A stretch of DNA of 64,000 nucleotides from Apoderus coryli (lineage: Eukaryota > Arthropoda > Insecta > Coleoptera > Attelabidae). The stretch is taken from positions 4,030,001-4,094,000 of the forward strand of contig OU452211.1 in assembly GCA_911728435.2 (NCBI GenBank). The letters run 5' to 3'. How positions within the stretch are numbered: the first letter of the stretch is position 1; each line of letters starts with the position of its first letter. The position numbers were made by a program, and so were the translations under genes. Of this stretch, positions 34,300-44,639 are shown piece after piece. The notes beneath the pieces are model-generated. The model worked only from the letters and a program-made list of their open reading frames with translations. It did no database searches and had not been told where the DNA came from.

Positions 34300-35950
34300 A
34301 AAATAATCTACAGTTACTATAAATCTATATATGATCTGGATGCTTCGTTTATGTTAGAAAAACTATGAGCAGAAAATGTAAGTTTACAATCAAATATCAC
34401 CCCTATATTTTTAACAGAATCAGAGCCATTTAAAGGCAGTAGATGAATAAAATAATCAAAAATTACTAAATTTTTTTATCTAGAATAGGTGATTATTTTC
34501 CACACCGATCACTAACCAGAATCAAATTATGGTACAGCAAATCACAATCAATAAAACTCCTGATTCATAAATATCAACAATTGCATGCAAGTAAATCTTG
34601 CAAAAAAAAAAGCGGTCCAAGATTGGACCCCTGTGGAATTCCCGAGGTCATAGCAGTGAGAATTAAATCCCTATGTGAGAAACAAACTAAAAATAGATTA
34701 GACTGTGTTAACAAAGTCAACAACTTCAAGCTTTCCCAACAGCACTCAGCGGTCTATCCTGTCGCACGCTTTAGCTTTAGGCGATGTAAACGGCATCAAC
34801 TTCTCCTCCTTAATCGAGAATTTCAGACGCATATTGAGAAAAAAAGTTAGTAGAAGTTGACCTACCCGTAATAACAAGTTCACCAGCATATATTCGGTTA
34901 TACATTTGCATTTCAAACAACTTTGGGAAATTCGACAGGACAAACCATGGCCTCCCGCCACATATCTCGAAAATCATCACTCAAAACAATTAAGTTGAAT
35001 ATCTTCAACAAAGCCTCAAGTAAAACAAAGATAGCATCCCTCACCACAAACGAAGGCACTCCAGCTGGTCCAAAAGTTGCTACTACCTACTAGGAGTAAA
35101 CACATCGAATAATATCTGAAATACAGAATTTTGAATTCCCTTTTAAATGAGTTCAATAAAGGAAATTAGGTGTCATATACGAAAATGCCCCTTCAGATTA
35201 GGAGGCTCTTTGTTGGGGAATTTTAAAAGAATCATTTCGAACTTTTACTTTCTGAACATCAGAATGTTCACTCAAAACATTATGTAAATACGCGGGTAAT
35301 TTAGAATTATATAAATTATATTATATCCTTTACAAACAAATCTGATGAAGTATTGTTTGTCTGTTATAATCCGTTAGAAAATAATTATATATCTAAAAGT
35401 AGAAAGGAATATGTGGATACACGAGTGCTTTAGCGAAGGAAAGCCTCGTCGTTTCGTCCAGATAATGACTCAAACATACAAAATAACACCAATATCTCTC
35501 TCTCTCTCTGCCACTGAACTAATACGTTATTAAACTAAAGGAAGTCCCAACAATATCAGTAGCTCATTTCCAAGGCACATTGCAATAGATTTTGTGGGAT
35601 TGATCTTAAGATTGTCTCGTTTATGTGGCTCTGCAAGCTGGAATTAGGATCGCTATTATAAACAAACTTCAGTTGAAACAGTATAGAGAAGGTTTCTGAA
35701 ATGTAAAATGTATGAGGGGTTTTAGTTTTCTGCTGTAAATACCTTCCATAGATCCGGATACTTGCCCGACTTTAAAATTAGATTGGAAATTGACTGTAAT
35801 AGAGAAGCTAAGACAGAAATGCAATCTCGAACAAAAAAAGAGGAAATGTTATCAAATCCCGATGCAAATTTCTTTTTAAGGCATTTCGAAATTTCAAATT
35901 AGTATATTGAGGTGTCCAATTTTTGGCTGTACTAAGAACTATATATTATA
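34300..35950 (-). pseudogene. Decayed non-LTR reverse transcriptase
   Basis: Reading the minus strand from high to low coordinate gives the reverse transcriptase blocks in order. SGFDNISSFFVRDCI with SGKYPDLWKV (about 35860-35700) is the finger region. KAKACDRIDR with LLGKLEVVDFVNTV (about 34790-34700) is the palm. TSGIPQGSNLGPLFF (about 34650-34600) is the PQG motif. SVKNIGVIFDCKLTFSAH (about 34430-34370) is the thumb. Stops and shifts lie between the blocks and the middle is poorly readable, so this is an old copy. Confidence 0.7.
35490..35512. repeat. CT microsatellite
   Basis: A run of about eight TC units lies inside the decayed reverse transcriptase region. Confidence 0.8.
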
Positions 35951-36203
35951 AACTGAACAATTAAAACTACCCTAATAAAAGGCGTTAGGGAAAATTCGTT
36001 ATTAATGGTATATATACCTACAAATTCACTCTTAAACTAGCAATTTAATGAATTACATTTAGTCTCGTTTACCAGTTTCCTTTAAAACATTCTGCTTTGA
36101 AATGCAAATCTATTTTTTCAACTTTTTCGTCCATAAGGTGTTTGCTAAAGTACGTAAAGTGCTACGGCCAGCGAGATACGACTAAAAGCATGCTAAAGTT
36201 GTA

Positions 36204-36484
36204 CAGTGTGGACATTTCGATTTGATTGTAACTTTTTTATTTTTTTTTGTTGGTAAAACAAAAACAAAACACTGTCATTTTTGGAAAAGATACAAGCACA
36301 AGTGCATTTTTTAAGCTTTAGCTCCTTAAATAGCCTGTTTTATTGTGTTATATCTGTAGTTTTCGATTAATTTGCAAAAAATGATCCGAATTAAATAAAA
36401 TGCCGTTCAATACCTCCGGCTTATGGAATGATAAACGTCAGTTTTGTCAAATCAAAATGATATCACGATAAAATGACCACACTG
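36204..36484. mobile_element. Small Tc1/mariner-type MITE
   Basis: Starts CAGTGTGGACATTTCGAT and ends with the complement of CAGTGTGGTCATTTTATCG; TA flanks both ends (36202-36203 and 36485-36486). It is 281 bp with no coding capacity. Confidence 0.7.
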
Positions 36485-36639
36485 TACGTCTATGAAATTA
36501 GAGCAACAGGTCTATATCTAAACATTTTCTGCAGGCTTGATGGGGCTTGCTGCTATAACGATAAAAGTTTATCTGTCTCACAAATGGAACAGGCTAGAAC
36601 TAAATGTCTTAAAAGATAAAACAGCATAAGCATTTTGGA

Positions 36640-36800
36640 TTATAATCCTATTTTAAGTACTTAAACTTTAAAAGAAAAGTAGAATTGGTTAAAATGAACT
36701 CGCGGAAAATTAATTTAATACGCAGGTTTTTTTTGGCGTTTTCTGAAGTTCCACAAGGATCCAGTCTAGGTGCTTTCCTATACAATGATTTAATTTGTTG
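36640..36800 (+). pseudogene. Short reverse transcriptase fragment
   Basis: The plus strand reads SEVPQGSSLGAFLYNDLI, the PQG block of a non-LTR reverse transcriptase (usual form SGVPQGSILGPLLF--YINDL), preceded by about 25 plausible residues. Nothing readable remains on either side. Confidence 0.55.
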
Positions 36801-37590
36801 AATTTATAATGGCATATGCGTATGGAGTGTAATACATCCTTTCTTCCTTCACCCGCAGCTGTAAATCTATACGCAAAATTGGCTGGAATTTTGCTTGCAA
36901 TTTTTTAGGGCAAATTCAATGCAGTAAACGTGGTGAAAGTCTGTCAAAAATGATTTCAAAAGGCCATGTTATTGAATAATCGATCTCAACTTTGGGAATA
37001 ACCGGAAGTGCATCTATCTGGAAAACATTTGTATGTTTGGCCTGTACTGTCATTAGTACCTACATCCCTAAATATTTATATCTTTATAAATTAAACTATT
37101 TCTAGTATTGGTCGTGGTATTTCGCGAATCCAAGTCAAATTAAATTCCGAAATTTGAAAATAATTTAAGTTTACAAAATACTGTAATCTACGAAAAAGAA
37201 TTTGTTTATGTTTTGTGTCATAAAATCAACATTTGAATCACGTCATACCTGTTTTTATATATTTTTATAATAACTTTAACCTAAATACTGACCGTTGAAT
37301 AAAAAAATGTTGGCTGCATCATTTGGTCAGTATTTCTTGCTTTTTTTCTGTTCCATCTATACGCATTTTTATAGGTTTTGCAATATTATTTATTATGGGA
37401 TTTGCATGTTGTCTCTCTGGGTTAAATTCGAAAATTTAATGATGATCCGACACGCATTTGACACAAAATGTCCCAAATATAGAGGACATACAGGGGGGTC
37501 AAAATTTAATTGTTCAGCAATAGGATGTTGGGATCATGGGCTTCTTTTATGCTACCCATTTCAACAACCCTGTGCCCTCCACTAACTTGT
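36801..37590. other. Spacer, nothing recognised
   Basis: AT-rich; contains CATACAGGGGGGTC near 37489, a possible DNA transposon end. The plus-strand frame at 37295-37585 shows no domain. Confidence 0.4.
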
Positions 37591-38220
37591 TTTGTTCAGT
37601 TATGAATTACTTGTTCTTGCTAGGGAATATGTTCCCAATATCCCTGGTGCTGGCTTTTGGCCCAGCGCCGTTCTTTTAGACAGCAGATTATCGTGGGTCA
37701 GCGCCATTGTTTGGAGTTTCAGAGGCTTGTCTAGCCAATCATTCCGCTCTCTCATTGACTTCGATTCCCGAGTGCTCCGGGATTCACACTAGATCAACCC
37801 TATTGTGGTCCGCCAAGGCCCTAAGTTCTCTTTGGCATTCTCATACCAGTTTCGTTGTAACCTTAGGGCTTTTCAGAGCCCTTAAGACCGCCACAGATGT
37901 GATTTTGCCCAGTGAGAATTTTAGATTCGAGTTCCTTGTCTCACTATATATTCCTGCACCACTTTCGGTTTTTGACTCGCCTGTAAACCAGGTTCGAAGT
38001 CTCGACTAAGACATTCTCGGTCAATAATATGCACTTCGAAGTTTATGTCGAACTTTTAGAGTCCGCTCGGGGTCTTTTTTGGACCCCGGCGTCCTTCCGT
38101 CTCTTCCCTCTGTCCCTTTGCGATGAACCGGCGCCAGCGTTCTTACTGCGGTCCAGGCCGGCCTTTGCCCGTCCCTTCAGCAAATTTCGCTTTTCTCGCC
38201 GCTGCCGCTGGGCCCCGTGA
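37591..38220 (-). pseudogene. Decayed non-LTR RNase H domain, GC-rich
   Basis: The minus strand from about 37850 down to 37620 reads TKLV-ECQRELRALADHNR, VDLV-IP-HSGIE, NERA and LARQASETPNNGADPR, with stops in place of Trp. This is the retroelement RNase H pattern (KLVWEC, V-LVWVPGHSGIEGNE-AD-LA). The plus-strand open frames here are antisense shadows. Base composition is richer in GC than the surroundings. Confidence 0.7.
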
Positions 38221-38449
38221 TAGGGTTTTCTGCGAGAGTTTAGTTTAAATAACCCTTGATGACACGCGATCTGGCAGACTGTTGAGCAGACAAAAGTTAA
38301 CTTGCAAGAAAGGCTCTCGGGTGTGCAACCGAAAAATGTGTTTAAAATTCATTACGATCTTAGAGCAAAATACTGATCTGAACAGTGCGGAAGTTTCCAT
38401 CAGAACCACGGCCGAAGAAAGCGCGTCGAAGTTGGAGCAATGTTCATGT

Positions 38450-39045
38450 TGATTAATATCCTGTTAAGACTTTTAGCGTTTGAGTAATGGAGGTCTCTCT
38501 GGAGATCACCAGTAATACCGAAATGATGATGGGCGTCTTCTAAACCAAGACATTAGCTTAGTATATGCTTCACTGTTAGTTGCTGTTGACAAGAGTTGCA
38601 TTTTGGTGGATCATCTTTGTTCATCAGGTGTCCATGGGTGACTTTTGTGTGGCCGATTTGTAGTCGTCGGATAATGGCTTTATCTTTTCTATTCTTAATT
38701 GCTAGATCATAATTTTTGACGCTGCCTTCTATAAGGGATAGTCTTTTGAAGGAAAAGTTGGATTAGCTTTGCCACTTTGTTTGATTTTTGTGTTTAAACA
38801 GACACCTCATCAGGTATTTGCGTGATTTCTATGTTCAGTTATGTAGTTTCCTTGGCCATTTCATTTCCAGCTATGCCAATATGCGATGGCAGCCACACAA
38901 AGATAACAGTGGTATCTTGTTGTTTTAAATCATGGATGGAGTGATGTATGGACTGTACTATGGGAATACGGGAATATATATTTTGGATGGATTCAATGGA
39001 TGAAAGGGATCTTGTTTCCATATAATTCCGCATCTTAATGAACAA
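38450..39045 (-). pseudogene. Jockey-like RNase H and C-terminal fragment
   Basis: The minus strand from 39045 reads SLSSIESIQNIYSRIPIVQS, then DTTVIFVWLPSHIGIAGNE, the RNase H core. After a gap with shifts (about 38700-38580) it reads RRLQIGHTKVTHGHL and PPKCNSCQQQLTVKHIL, the conserved Jockey-type tail with its Cys motif. The direction and order are right for one element. Confidence 0.75.
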
Positions 39046-39559
39046 ATTTAATACAATTATTCGTTAAACACTAAACACATCCTGTATATTTTATGTAAAA
39101 CCAGGGAATAATGCTAATAGTATGATCATCTTTATTCAATTTAAGATTTAAATTACATAACTAGGTACCTACCTAGTAAGAAAGCACATTCTTTGAATTT
39201 TAATAATAATTCTATTTCGCGAGCCACAGAATCCGGAAAAGGAATCGCATGCTTCCCACTTCATTTCCTCAAGTTTAATTTAGTTTTTAATAAAAAAAAT
39301 TCCCGCTGCGTGATTTCAGTGATTGGGTTAAGGAAAAAAAATTCAGTTTATTTTTTGTATAATATAGTTTGTAATAAAAATAGTATATTTTGAGTCTTGC
39401 TTAAGCTTGACCCTTGGATTGAATATCTTCAATCTAGGTATTGAAAACGCTCCGTTCTTGCCAGCGGCTCTACGTTTGAAGGGGAAGGAGTAAGTGACAA
39501 AGATCAGAGGAAACGAGCAACACATGTTATCGTACAAAATAACATTTAACACTTTCAGG
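39046..39559. other. Spacer, nothing recognised
   Basis: AT-rich; CATCCTGTATATT near 39069 may be a DNA transposon end. Confidence 0.4.
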
Positions 39560-39760
39560 TGTCTAAACCTAGGTATGATTGAGTTGTACAGACAGACGAT
39601 TCCCCCTGTCAGAATTGCATGGCCGATCGATGAGTTTTTACTTAGTGAGTGAGAACTGCAAACTAATGTAACGAAGATATCTTTCTATTGATTCCTGCTT
39701 GCTAAGTTTTCTCCCATATTATGGCAAGCAAGGTTTTCCTGCAGATTTGAGACCAGTGTA
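39560..39760 (+). repeat. Dispersed repeat family B, copy 1
   Basis: Shares with 46585-46745, in the same order, TACAGACA-GACG, GCATGGCCGATCG and TCCTGCTTGCTAAG with TTTTCT, CCATATTATGGCAAGCA. The last block contains the inverted pair TGCTTGC/GCAAGCA. Confidence 0.65.
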
Positions 39761-40479
39761 TGTTCCATGCACTTCCTGTCATGCTACTAGGGTCATGGAG
39801 GATATCCTGACACTTCGTTCATCTCCCGTACGCTTTAACAATACTGTTCAGCCTCTTATACAAAACCCGATTAAAAGCAGATCACTAAGGTAACCAACCA
39901 CAGTCCCTCATAATAATCACATTGAACGAACTGACGCCTATGCCCGTAGAGTGCGGTTATAGTCAAAATAACGTAAACCATCGTTATCAAATTCAAAACA
40001 GGCATTTGCCTAATTTAGTGTGCAAACAAAGCCATATATTTGCATAATGTTATAATTATGTATGACAGAAGTTGTTACTGTATTTAATATAGACGTTTCA
40101 AACGATGGCAAAACACAGTAATTATTCATTCAAAATTGCATTATTGTTTTGCATAAATATGATGGAACCATTTGTCATAAAATGTTTTCCAATCTGCTTC
40201 AGACACCTCCGAAACATGTCTTTGAATGCATCCATGATCCCATTCACTCTCTGCCGAGCTATCAGATTCAGGGTCATAATTTCCCTCATATTTCAAAATA
40301 TCATCTTCTTCTAGCTAGTCCCACCCGTCTTCAATGTCTAGTTCTGAATCCACTTAATCTCTCTAGATTTTAGGCTTAAACAACAAATCAGAGATATCAA
40401 AGAAAAACTGAAGAAACAAGAGGCATTGAAAAAGAACGAGGGTTTCGAAAAAAATAAAGAAAAGGATTCTCTATCTTCT
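39761..40479. other. Spacer, nothing recognised
   Basis: No recognisable gene. Plus-strand frames at 40105-40373 overlap and are not conserved. Confidence 0.4.
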
Positions 40480-41075
40480 CTAACTAATGCTTAAAGGACA
40501 AAAGGTTTCTCCAGACGTTAAACAAGCTCTTGTATTCGGTGAAGTTTTGTTAAAACAAATCACAGATAATATAAAAAATGAAACAAGTCGACGGGGAAGA
40601 AGAGCTTTGGTTTCTGCCACCTCCTCGCCACAGAACTGTTATATTTGAATGATCGTTTTCGTTTCAAATTTACAGTATCTGCTATAACATCCCCAATGAC
40701 CTGAAATATCTAAATACTGGCACATTCAAGAAAAAACTTCGCTATCACATGTTGAATACACTTTGGCCCATTAACTATTACTCTATTGTATTAAATGTTT
40801 TTGTTTGTTTTGTTCTATTTTATTTTCTGTTCTTGCATTGCTGTTATATTATTCATATTTTCTATTATGATGACTTCTTTTTGTACAATCAAATTCTTGT
40901 ATATTTTTGTATTTCACTTTTGGTGAGTTGGGATTATGTTTAAGGCTCAAATCACATGTCGTTTATTGTATTTTTTTTCTAATCCCTTTTGTAGTTCTTA
41001 TTTATTTATTACTGTTACTGTATTACCTGGAATTGTAGATTTTTTTTTTAACTCCAAATAAACGGATTATTATTA
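40480..41075 (+). pseudogene. 3' end of a non-LTR retrotransposon
   Basis: Plus strand encodes CYNIPNDLKYLNTGTFKKKL followed by RYHML, the conserved C-terminus of CR1-like ORF2 proteins. A T-rich 3' untranslated region follows and ends AAATAAACGGATTATTATTA, a microsatellite-type tail common in these elements. Confidence 0.65.
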
Positions 41076-41089
41076 TAAAAAAATATAAA

Positions 41090-41500
41090 TGACAGGAGAA
41101 ATTAAAGTCGGTGATTCCCACTATCGAAAGAGCTACATACGAAACCTATTCTACTAAAAAGCGCAGTGCAATGATTTGCCCAGACAAAAAAAAAACAATT
41201 ACGTTTAGAAAAATCAAAAAACAAAGGCGGTACCTACTCATTAAAACAATTGTATGCAAATATTAGGGAAATACATCCAAGTATAAAAATAGGCTACACT
41301 TTTTTTTGTCAACGAAGATGTTTTTGGATTGTCACTTTAAATGCCAAGAACAGGGAATTGCGCTTACGTGCAACGCATACAAATTTTCAGTGTCATAAGG
41401 AGCCTAAATAGCATCGATTCAATTTTGAAGATCATAATTGCAAAAACGTTATTTAATTTTTCTTCGCTTTGTTATGTAGGTATTCTTTTATACGGATCTT
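41090..41500 (+). pseudogene. Possible relic of an unnamed transposon protein
   Basis: Pieces in different plus-strand frames (KKTITFRKIKKQRRYLL, YANIREIHPSIKIGYTFF, LKIIIAKTLFNFSSLCY) resemble, in order, a protein widespread in arthropod repeats (KRHLL, LY-EFK--FP--KIGFSKF-LRP, L--IVC-----CYLG-C). The match is from memory and imperfect. Confidence 0.25.
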
Positions 41501-42512
41501 TTGTACGGAACTCTAAAGTTTAAATAGTTTTCGGAATTCCATGTCATCGTTCCCACCCCCGTGACTGTCATTGTTTGTTAATCTGTTTTTTTTTTTGCAA
41601 AAAATAACAGTTTTAATTTTTTACCACTAGGTTGACAGTAAACAACTTCAACAAAGCACCAATATGTATTTTTAGAACAAATATTACGTTTTTTGTGAAC
41701 AGACCCACATCTGTTGATTTTAATTGTAGGCTTAGGCCGAAACTAAGCAGTAGTCCTGATATGTGAAACGTTTCTTTTTTGGTTAAATCTTGTTGAGAGG
41801 ACTGTGATATATGTTTGGTTGTCTTGATGCAGAATTCTATGTTCAGATTAACGTTTGAATTTCGTTTTAATAAACACCAATCACCAGTGAGATTATAGAT
41901 TATTTTCACGCAAAATGATCGTAATAAACACTCGATTGCATATCATAAACCCATCAATTATTAAGCGCTGATGACTTATGATACCAGTTGGTATTATCTA
42001 AAATGGTTCTCGGTATGTATTATATACCTATACGTCTATTTCAGCAGTAACATTTAGGTGGAATTTATGGGTTTACTGATATCTAACTATACCTACAAGC
42101 TGATATTTTCATCTCTCCACAGTGGTTTTCGCATTTATCTGATATCTAAATGTTCGTTGTTATTGTAATGGTACACGTGTTTTGACTAAATTGCTTATAA
42201 CGATAACTAGAAAACTAGTGCTGCTTTCTTTATACAAGGTGTTTCCAAATTTTATACTTTACTTTTTAGAATTTAGTATCAGTAGTAACATCCCTAGGAC
42301 AGTGGTCGCCAACCTTCTGAATGCATTGAGCACCTTCGGTAATTGTAGAATGTACAGTGAGCTACTTTTTTTTTTTTGGGGCCTTGGTGTGGTATAACAC
42401 GCTATCATACAGGACCTAATCAAGACCTAATAAATTATCTTTAATAAAATATCCCTTCAAAATAATTTATTTTATTTTATTAAATAATCCATTCAAAGAG
42501 GAGCGATGATTA
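41501..42512. other. Spacer, nothing recognised
   Basis: AT-rich sequence without recognisable genes. Confidence 0.4.
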
Positions 42513-42587
42513 ATATATAAATCAAACGGCGTCTGCTCCACAAAACAAATATATTTCTATATCAAAAATCAAGGCACATTGCCTATG

Positions 42588-42635
42588 TGAGTCAGACATG
42601 TTTCGAGAAAATTAAATTCTCATCATTAGTGACAA
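42588..42635 (-). ncRNA. Hammerhead ribozyme-like motif, left arm
   Basis: Minus strand: GTCA, CTAATGA (42629-42623; G5 replaced by A), extra T, stem II GAGAA/TTCTC, GAAAC (GAAA at 42604-42601), ATGTC, then TGAC. GTCA/TGAC gives a four-pair stem I and the cleavable GUC triplet is intact. The G5 change should abolish activity. Confidence 0.45.
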
Positions 42636-42889
42636 TCAAGTACAAGATGAACAATTTCAGTTTTACTAATGTAACATATTCATTTTGTGAAAAAGGTTAT
42701 CTGAAGATTTTATGTCATTATGCCATCAAATAATGTTAATTTCTAATTGAGTTTAAATTTTTATTTTAATTTTGAATTCATATAAAACAGTGTTTTAACT
42801 TTAATTTACATAAAATCTTCACATAACCTTTTTCACAAAATGAATATGTTACATTAGTAAAACTGAAATTGTTCATCTTGTACTTGATT

Positions 42890-42932
42890 GTCACTGATGA
42901 GGAGAATTTAATTTTCTCGAAACCTGTGTGAC
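42890..42932 (+). ncRNA. Hammerhead ribozyme-like motif, right arm
   Basis: Plus strand: GTCA (42890-42893), intact CTGATGA (42894-42900), extra G, stem II GAGAA/TTCTC, GAAA (42919-42922), CCTGTG, TGAC. Stem I is kept, but the GUC cleavage triplet has become GUG. The two arms carry complementary damage. Confidence 0.45.
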
Positions 42933-43029
42933 TGACATAGGCAATGTGCCCTGATTTTTCCTATAGAAATATATTTGTTTTGTGGAGCAGACGCCGTTTG
43001 ATTTATATAATATATAATAATTTATTTTT

Positions 43030-43270
43030 TCACAATTAAGAAAATTAGTTGTGTCACCCCAAAACTTTCCCGGCAAGATATAATTTAATCTAAATTATGT
43101 AACTTGGGTAACGAAACAGATCTAATTTTTTTAAAATAGGTGTACCAGTTAATCACTTAATCTGACATGTCAATTTGTAATTACATTGTTATTTATATAG
43201 GGCGAGTAATTATTTAGTCTACAATTCCGGTAAAATTTTAAACGCAATTTTCTCGCTATAAGGCAACGCA
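43030..43270 (+). repeat. Dispersed repeat family A, copy 3 (partial)
   Basis: GTTGTGTCACCCCAAAACTT (43050-43069) and CCCGGCAAG match 56009-56045, and AATTTTAAACGCAATTTTCTC (43232-43252, first 20 bases given as TTTTAAACGCAATTTTCTC) matches the body of copies 1 and 2. Confidence 0.5.
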
Positions 43271-43599
43271 AGCTTCAATTAGCTATGTAAGCTTCACCTA
43301 GCGGCTAACATTGTATTTAAATACGTTGGCAAACTGACTGTTGTATATTGGTTTTTATTGTGTTTCGCGTTTTTGTTGAACAGCCCGTTTAAAAATCATA
43401 GTTTTAAATTTGTGATCAACCATGGACATCCGTTTAGAGTAAGTACGAAAAAGATGATATAATATTGATTGAAATTAATGAAGCCTAAACATGTTTAATT
43501 ATGTTTTGAGGTTAGGATATAGGTATAGTTTTACACAAAAAAAAAATCATTAGTCCACTTAAATTAGCTCAAATAGGCAAGTGTTCCCGTACGACAACG

Positions 43600-44050
43600 C
43601 TAGCGAGGTTTCACATTAGAAGAAGCACTGAATATGGCTTATAATGACGAAATTTATCCTGTTCAATCTTAATTAATTGTGTCCTTAAGCAATAATTTCT
43701 CGGAACATGAATTGTCGGTATAGGACAAAAATAAACCTGCCTGTGGCTAAAGTTTAGACTTTTGTTTATTTTTGTCCGACAATTCATGTTTCGAGAATTT
43801 ATCCTGTTCAAATGTATATGGACCCACTTGACTCAAATGTCTTTACAGACGAGGATTCTGGAGACGAAGACGAAGGGGCTTTAGTAGACAACCTGAAAAG
43901 ATAACTACTACGTTCACATGTTGAATTTGTATTACCTAACAACAATAGTTATCGAATAGACGGTAACAAAGAACAACTTGAGAACCCACCTCATCGACCG
44001 CAAATTGCAAAGGAATTTGAAAGACCTGGTATATCCGCGTCTTTATCACA
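43600..44050 (+). pseudogene. piggyBac-like transposase N-terminal fragment
   Basis: The plus strand reads RGFTLEEALNMAYNDEIYPV ending at 43666, then, after an insertion of 145 bases, resumes in frame at 43812 with MYMDPLDSNVFTDEDSGDED and EGALVDNL. Acidic N-termini of this type are common in insect piggyBac-derived proteins. A TAA follows KR at about 43899-43901 and the remainder (RSHVEFVLPNNN, PHRPQIAKEFERPGIS) decays. The DDD catalytic domain is absent. Confidence 0.55.
43667..43811. mobile_element. Hairpin insertion within the piggyBac-like fragment
   Basis: TTTATCCTGTTCAA occurs on both sides (43653-43666 and 43798-43811), the second copy being the apparent duplication. Inside, CATGAATTGTCGG with GGACAAAAATAAA pairs with its complement at 43763-43790. 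The hairpin is flush with the right repeat but 31 bases from the left one. Confidence 0.55.
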
Positions 44051-44449
44051 TTTTTTTTTGGCGCGTGCACGATAAGTATTTTCGGTCGGTTGGGAAAGTA
44101 AAATAAGTGCATAATTAGCGAACTTTCAAATATAGTTTGAAACATCAGTACTCATTGATTAATAAAATGATTTTGATTAATAAAACTAAATATTAATTGA
44201 GCATTAAATTACTGATTAATTTAAAGAACATCAGCATATTTATATGATAAAATCCATTATTTATTATTTTAATGGTTTATAATAATATATATAGAGTGTG
44301 AAGGATTTTATAGTGAAAATATAATAGTTAATCTGTTTGAAATGCATTTTGGCACTTGCCACAAAATAAAATACACACTGTGATATTCTCATCATGTTAT
44401 TATAAACAATGTATCTGAATAGAATTAGCCGATACTTGTTGGAAATTCA

Positions 44450-44635
44450 TTATAACTGCATAAAATAAAACAACTTTAGTTTTAAATATTTCCAAACTTT
44501 TATAATATACAAAATACACTTGATAAAGCCACTGTGTGGACGAAACATGTCGTGTGATTTTGAAATATAAATTTGTATATTATAAAAGTTTGGAAATATT
44601 TAAAACTAAAGTTGTTTTATTTTATGCAGTTATAA
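44450..44635 (+). repeat. Perfect 64-bp inverted repeat with hammerhead-like loop
   Basis: 44450-44513 and 44572-44635 are exact reverse complements over 64 bases, starting TTATAACTGCATAAAATAAA. Perfect identity suggests a recent insertion or ongoing correction. The 58-base loop holds the hammerhead-like motif. The outer TTATAA is itself palindromic, so the target duplication cannot be separated from the arm. Confidence 0.9.
44510..44562 (+). ncRNA. Hammerhead ribozyme-like motif with C3U/G8A core
   Basis: Stem I pairs CAAAATACAC (44510-44519) with GTGTGATTTTG (44552-44562), ten pairs with one bulged G. The core TTGATAA (44520-44526) equals CTGATGA with C3 to U and G8 to A, which keeps the 3-8 base pair. 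Stem II is CCAC/GTGG around TGT, then GAAA (44542-44545) and CATGTC with a minimal AC/GU stem III and cleavage expected after C44551. One extra A precedes stem II. Predicted from sequence only. Confidence 0.5.
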
Positions 44636-44639
44636 ACAA

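Larger units (their letters stand above)
42513..43010. repeat. Large fold-back element with hammerhead-like cores
   Basis: Arms of about 200 bases (42513-42715 and 42808-43010) are inverted copies with over 90 percent identity. The outer ends read ATATAAATCAAACGGCGTC and its complement. Each arm contains one hammerhead-like core facing the opposite strand. A short AT-rich spacer separates them. No coding capacity. Confidence 0.85.

Noticed and set aside
37707..38220. Plus-strand open frames of 60-100 codons
   Set aside because: Antisense to the decayed RNase H domain; open only because the region is GC-rich.
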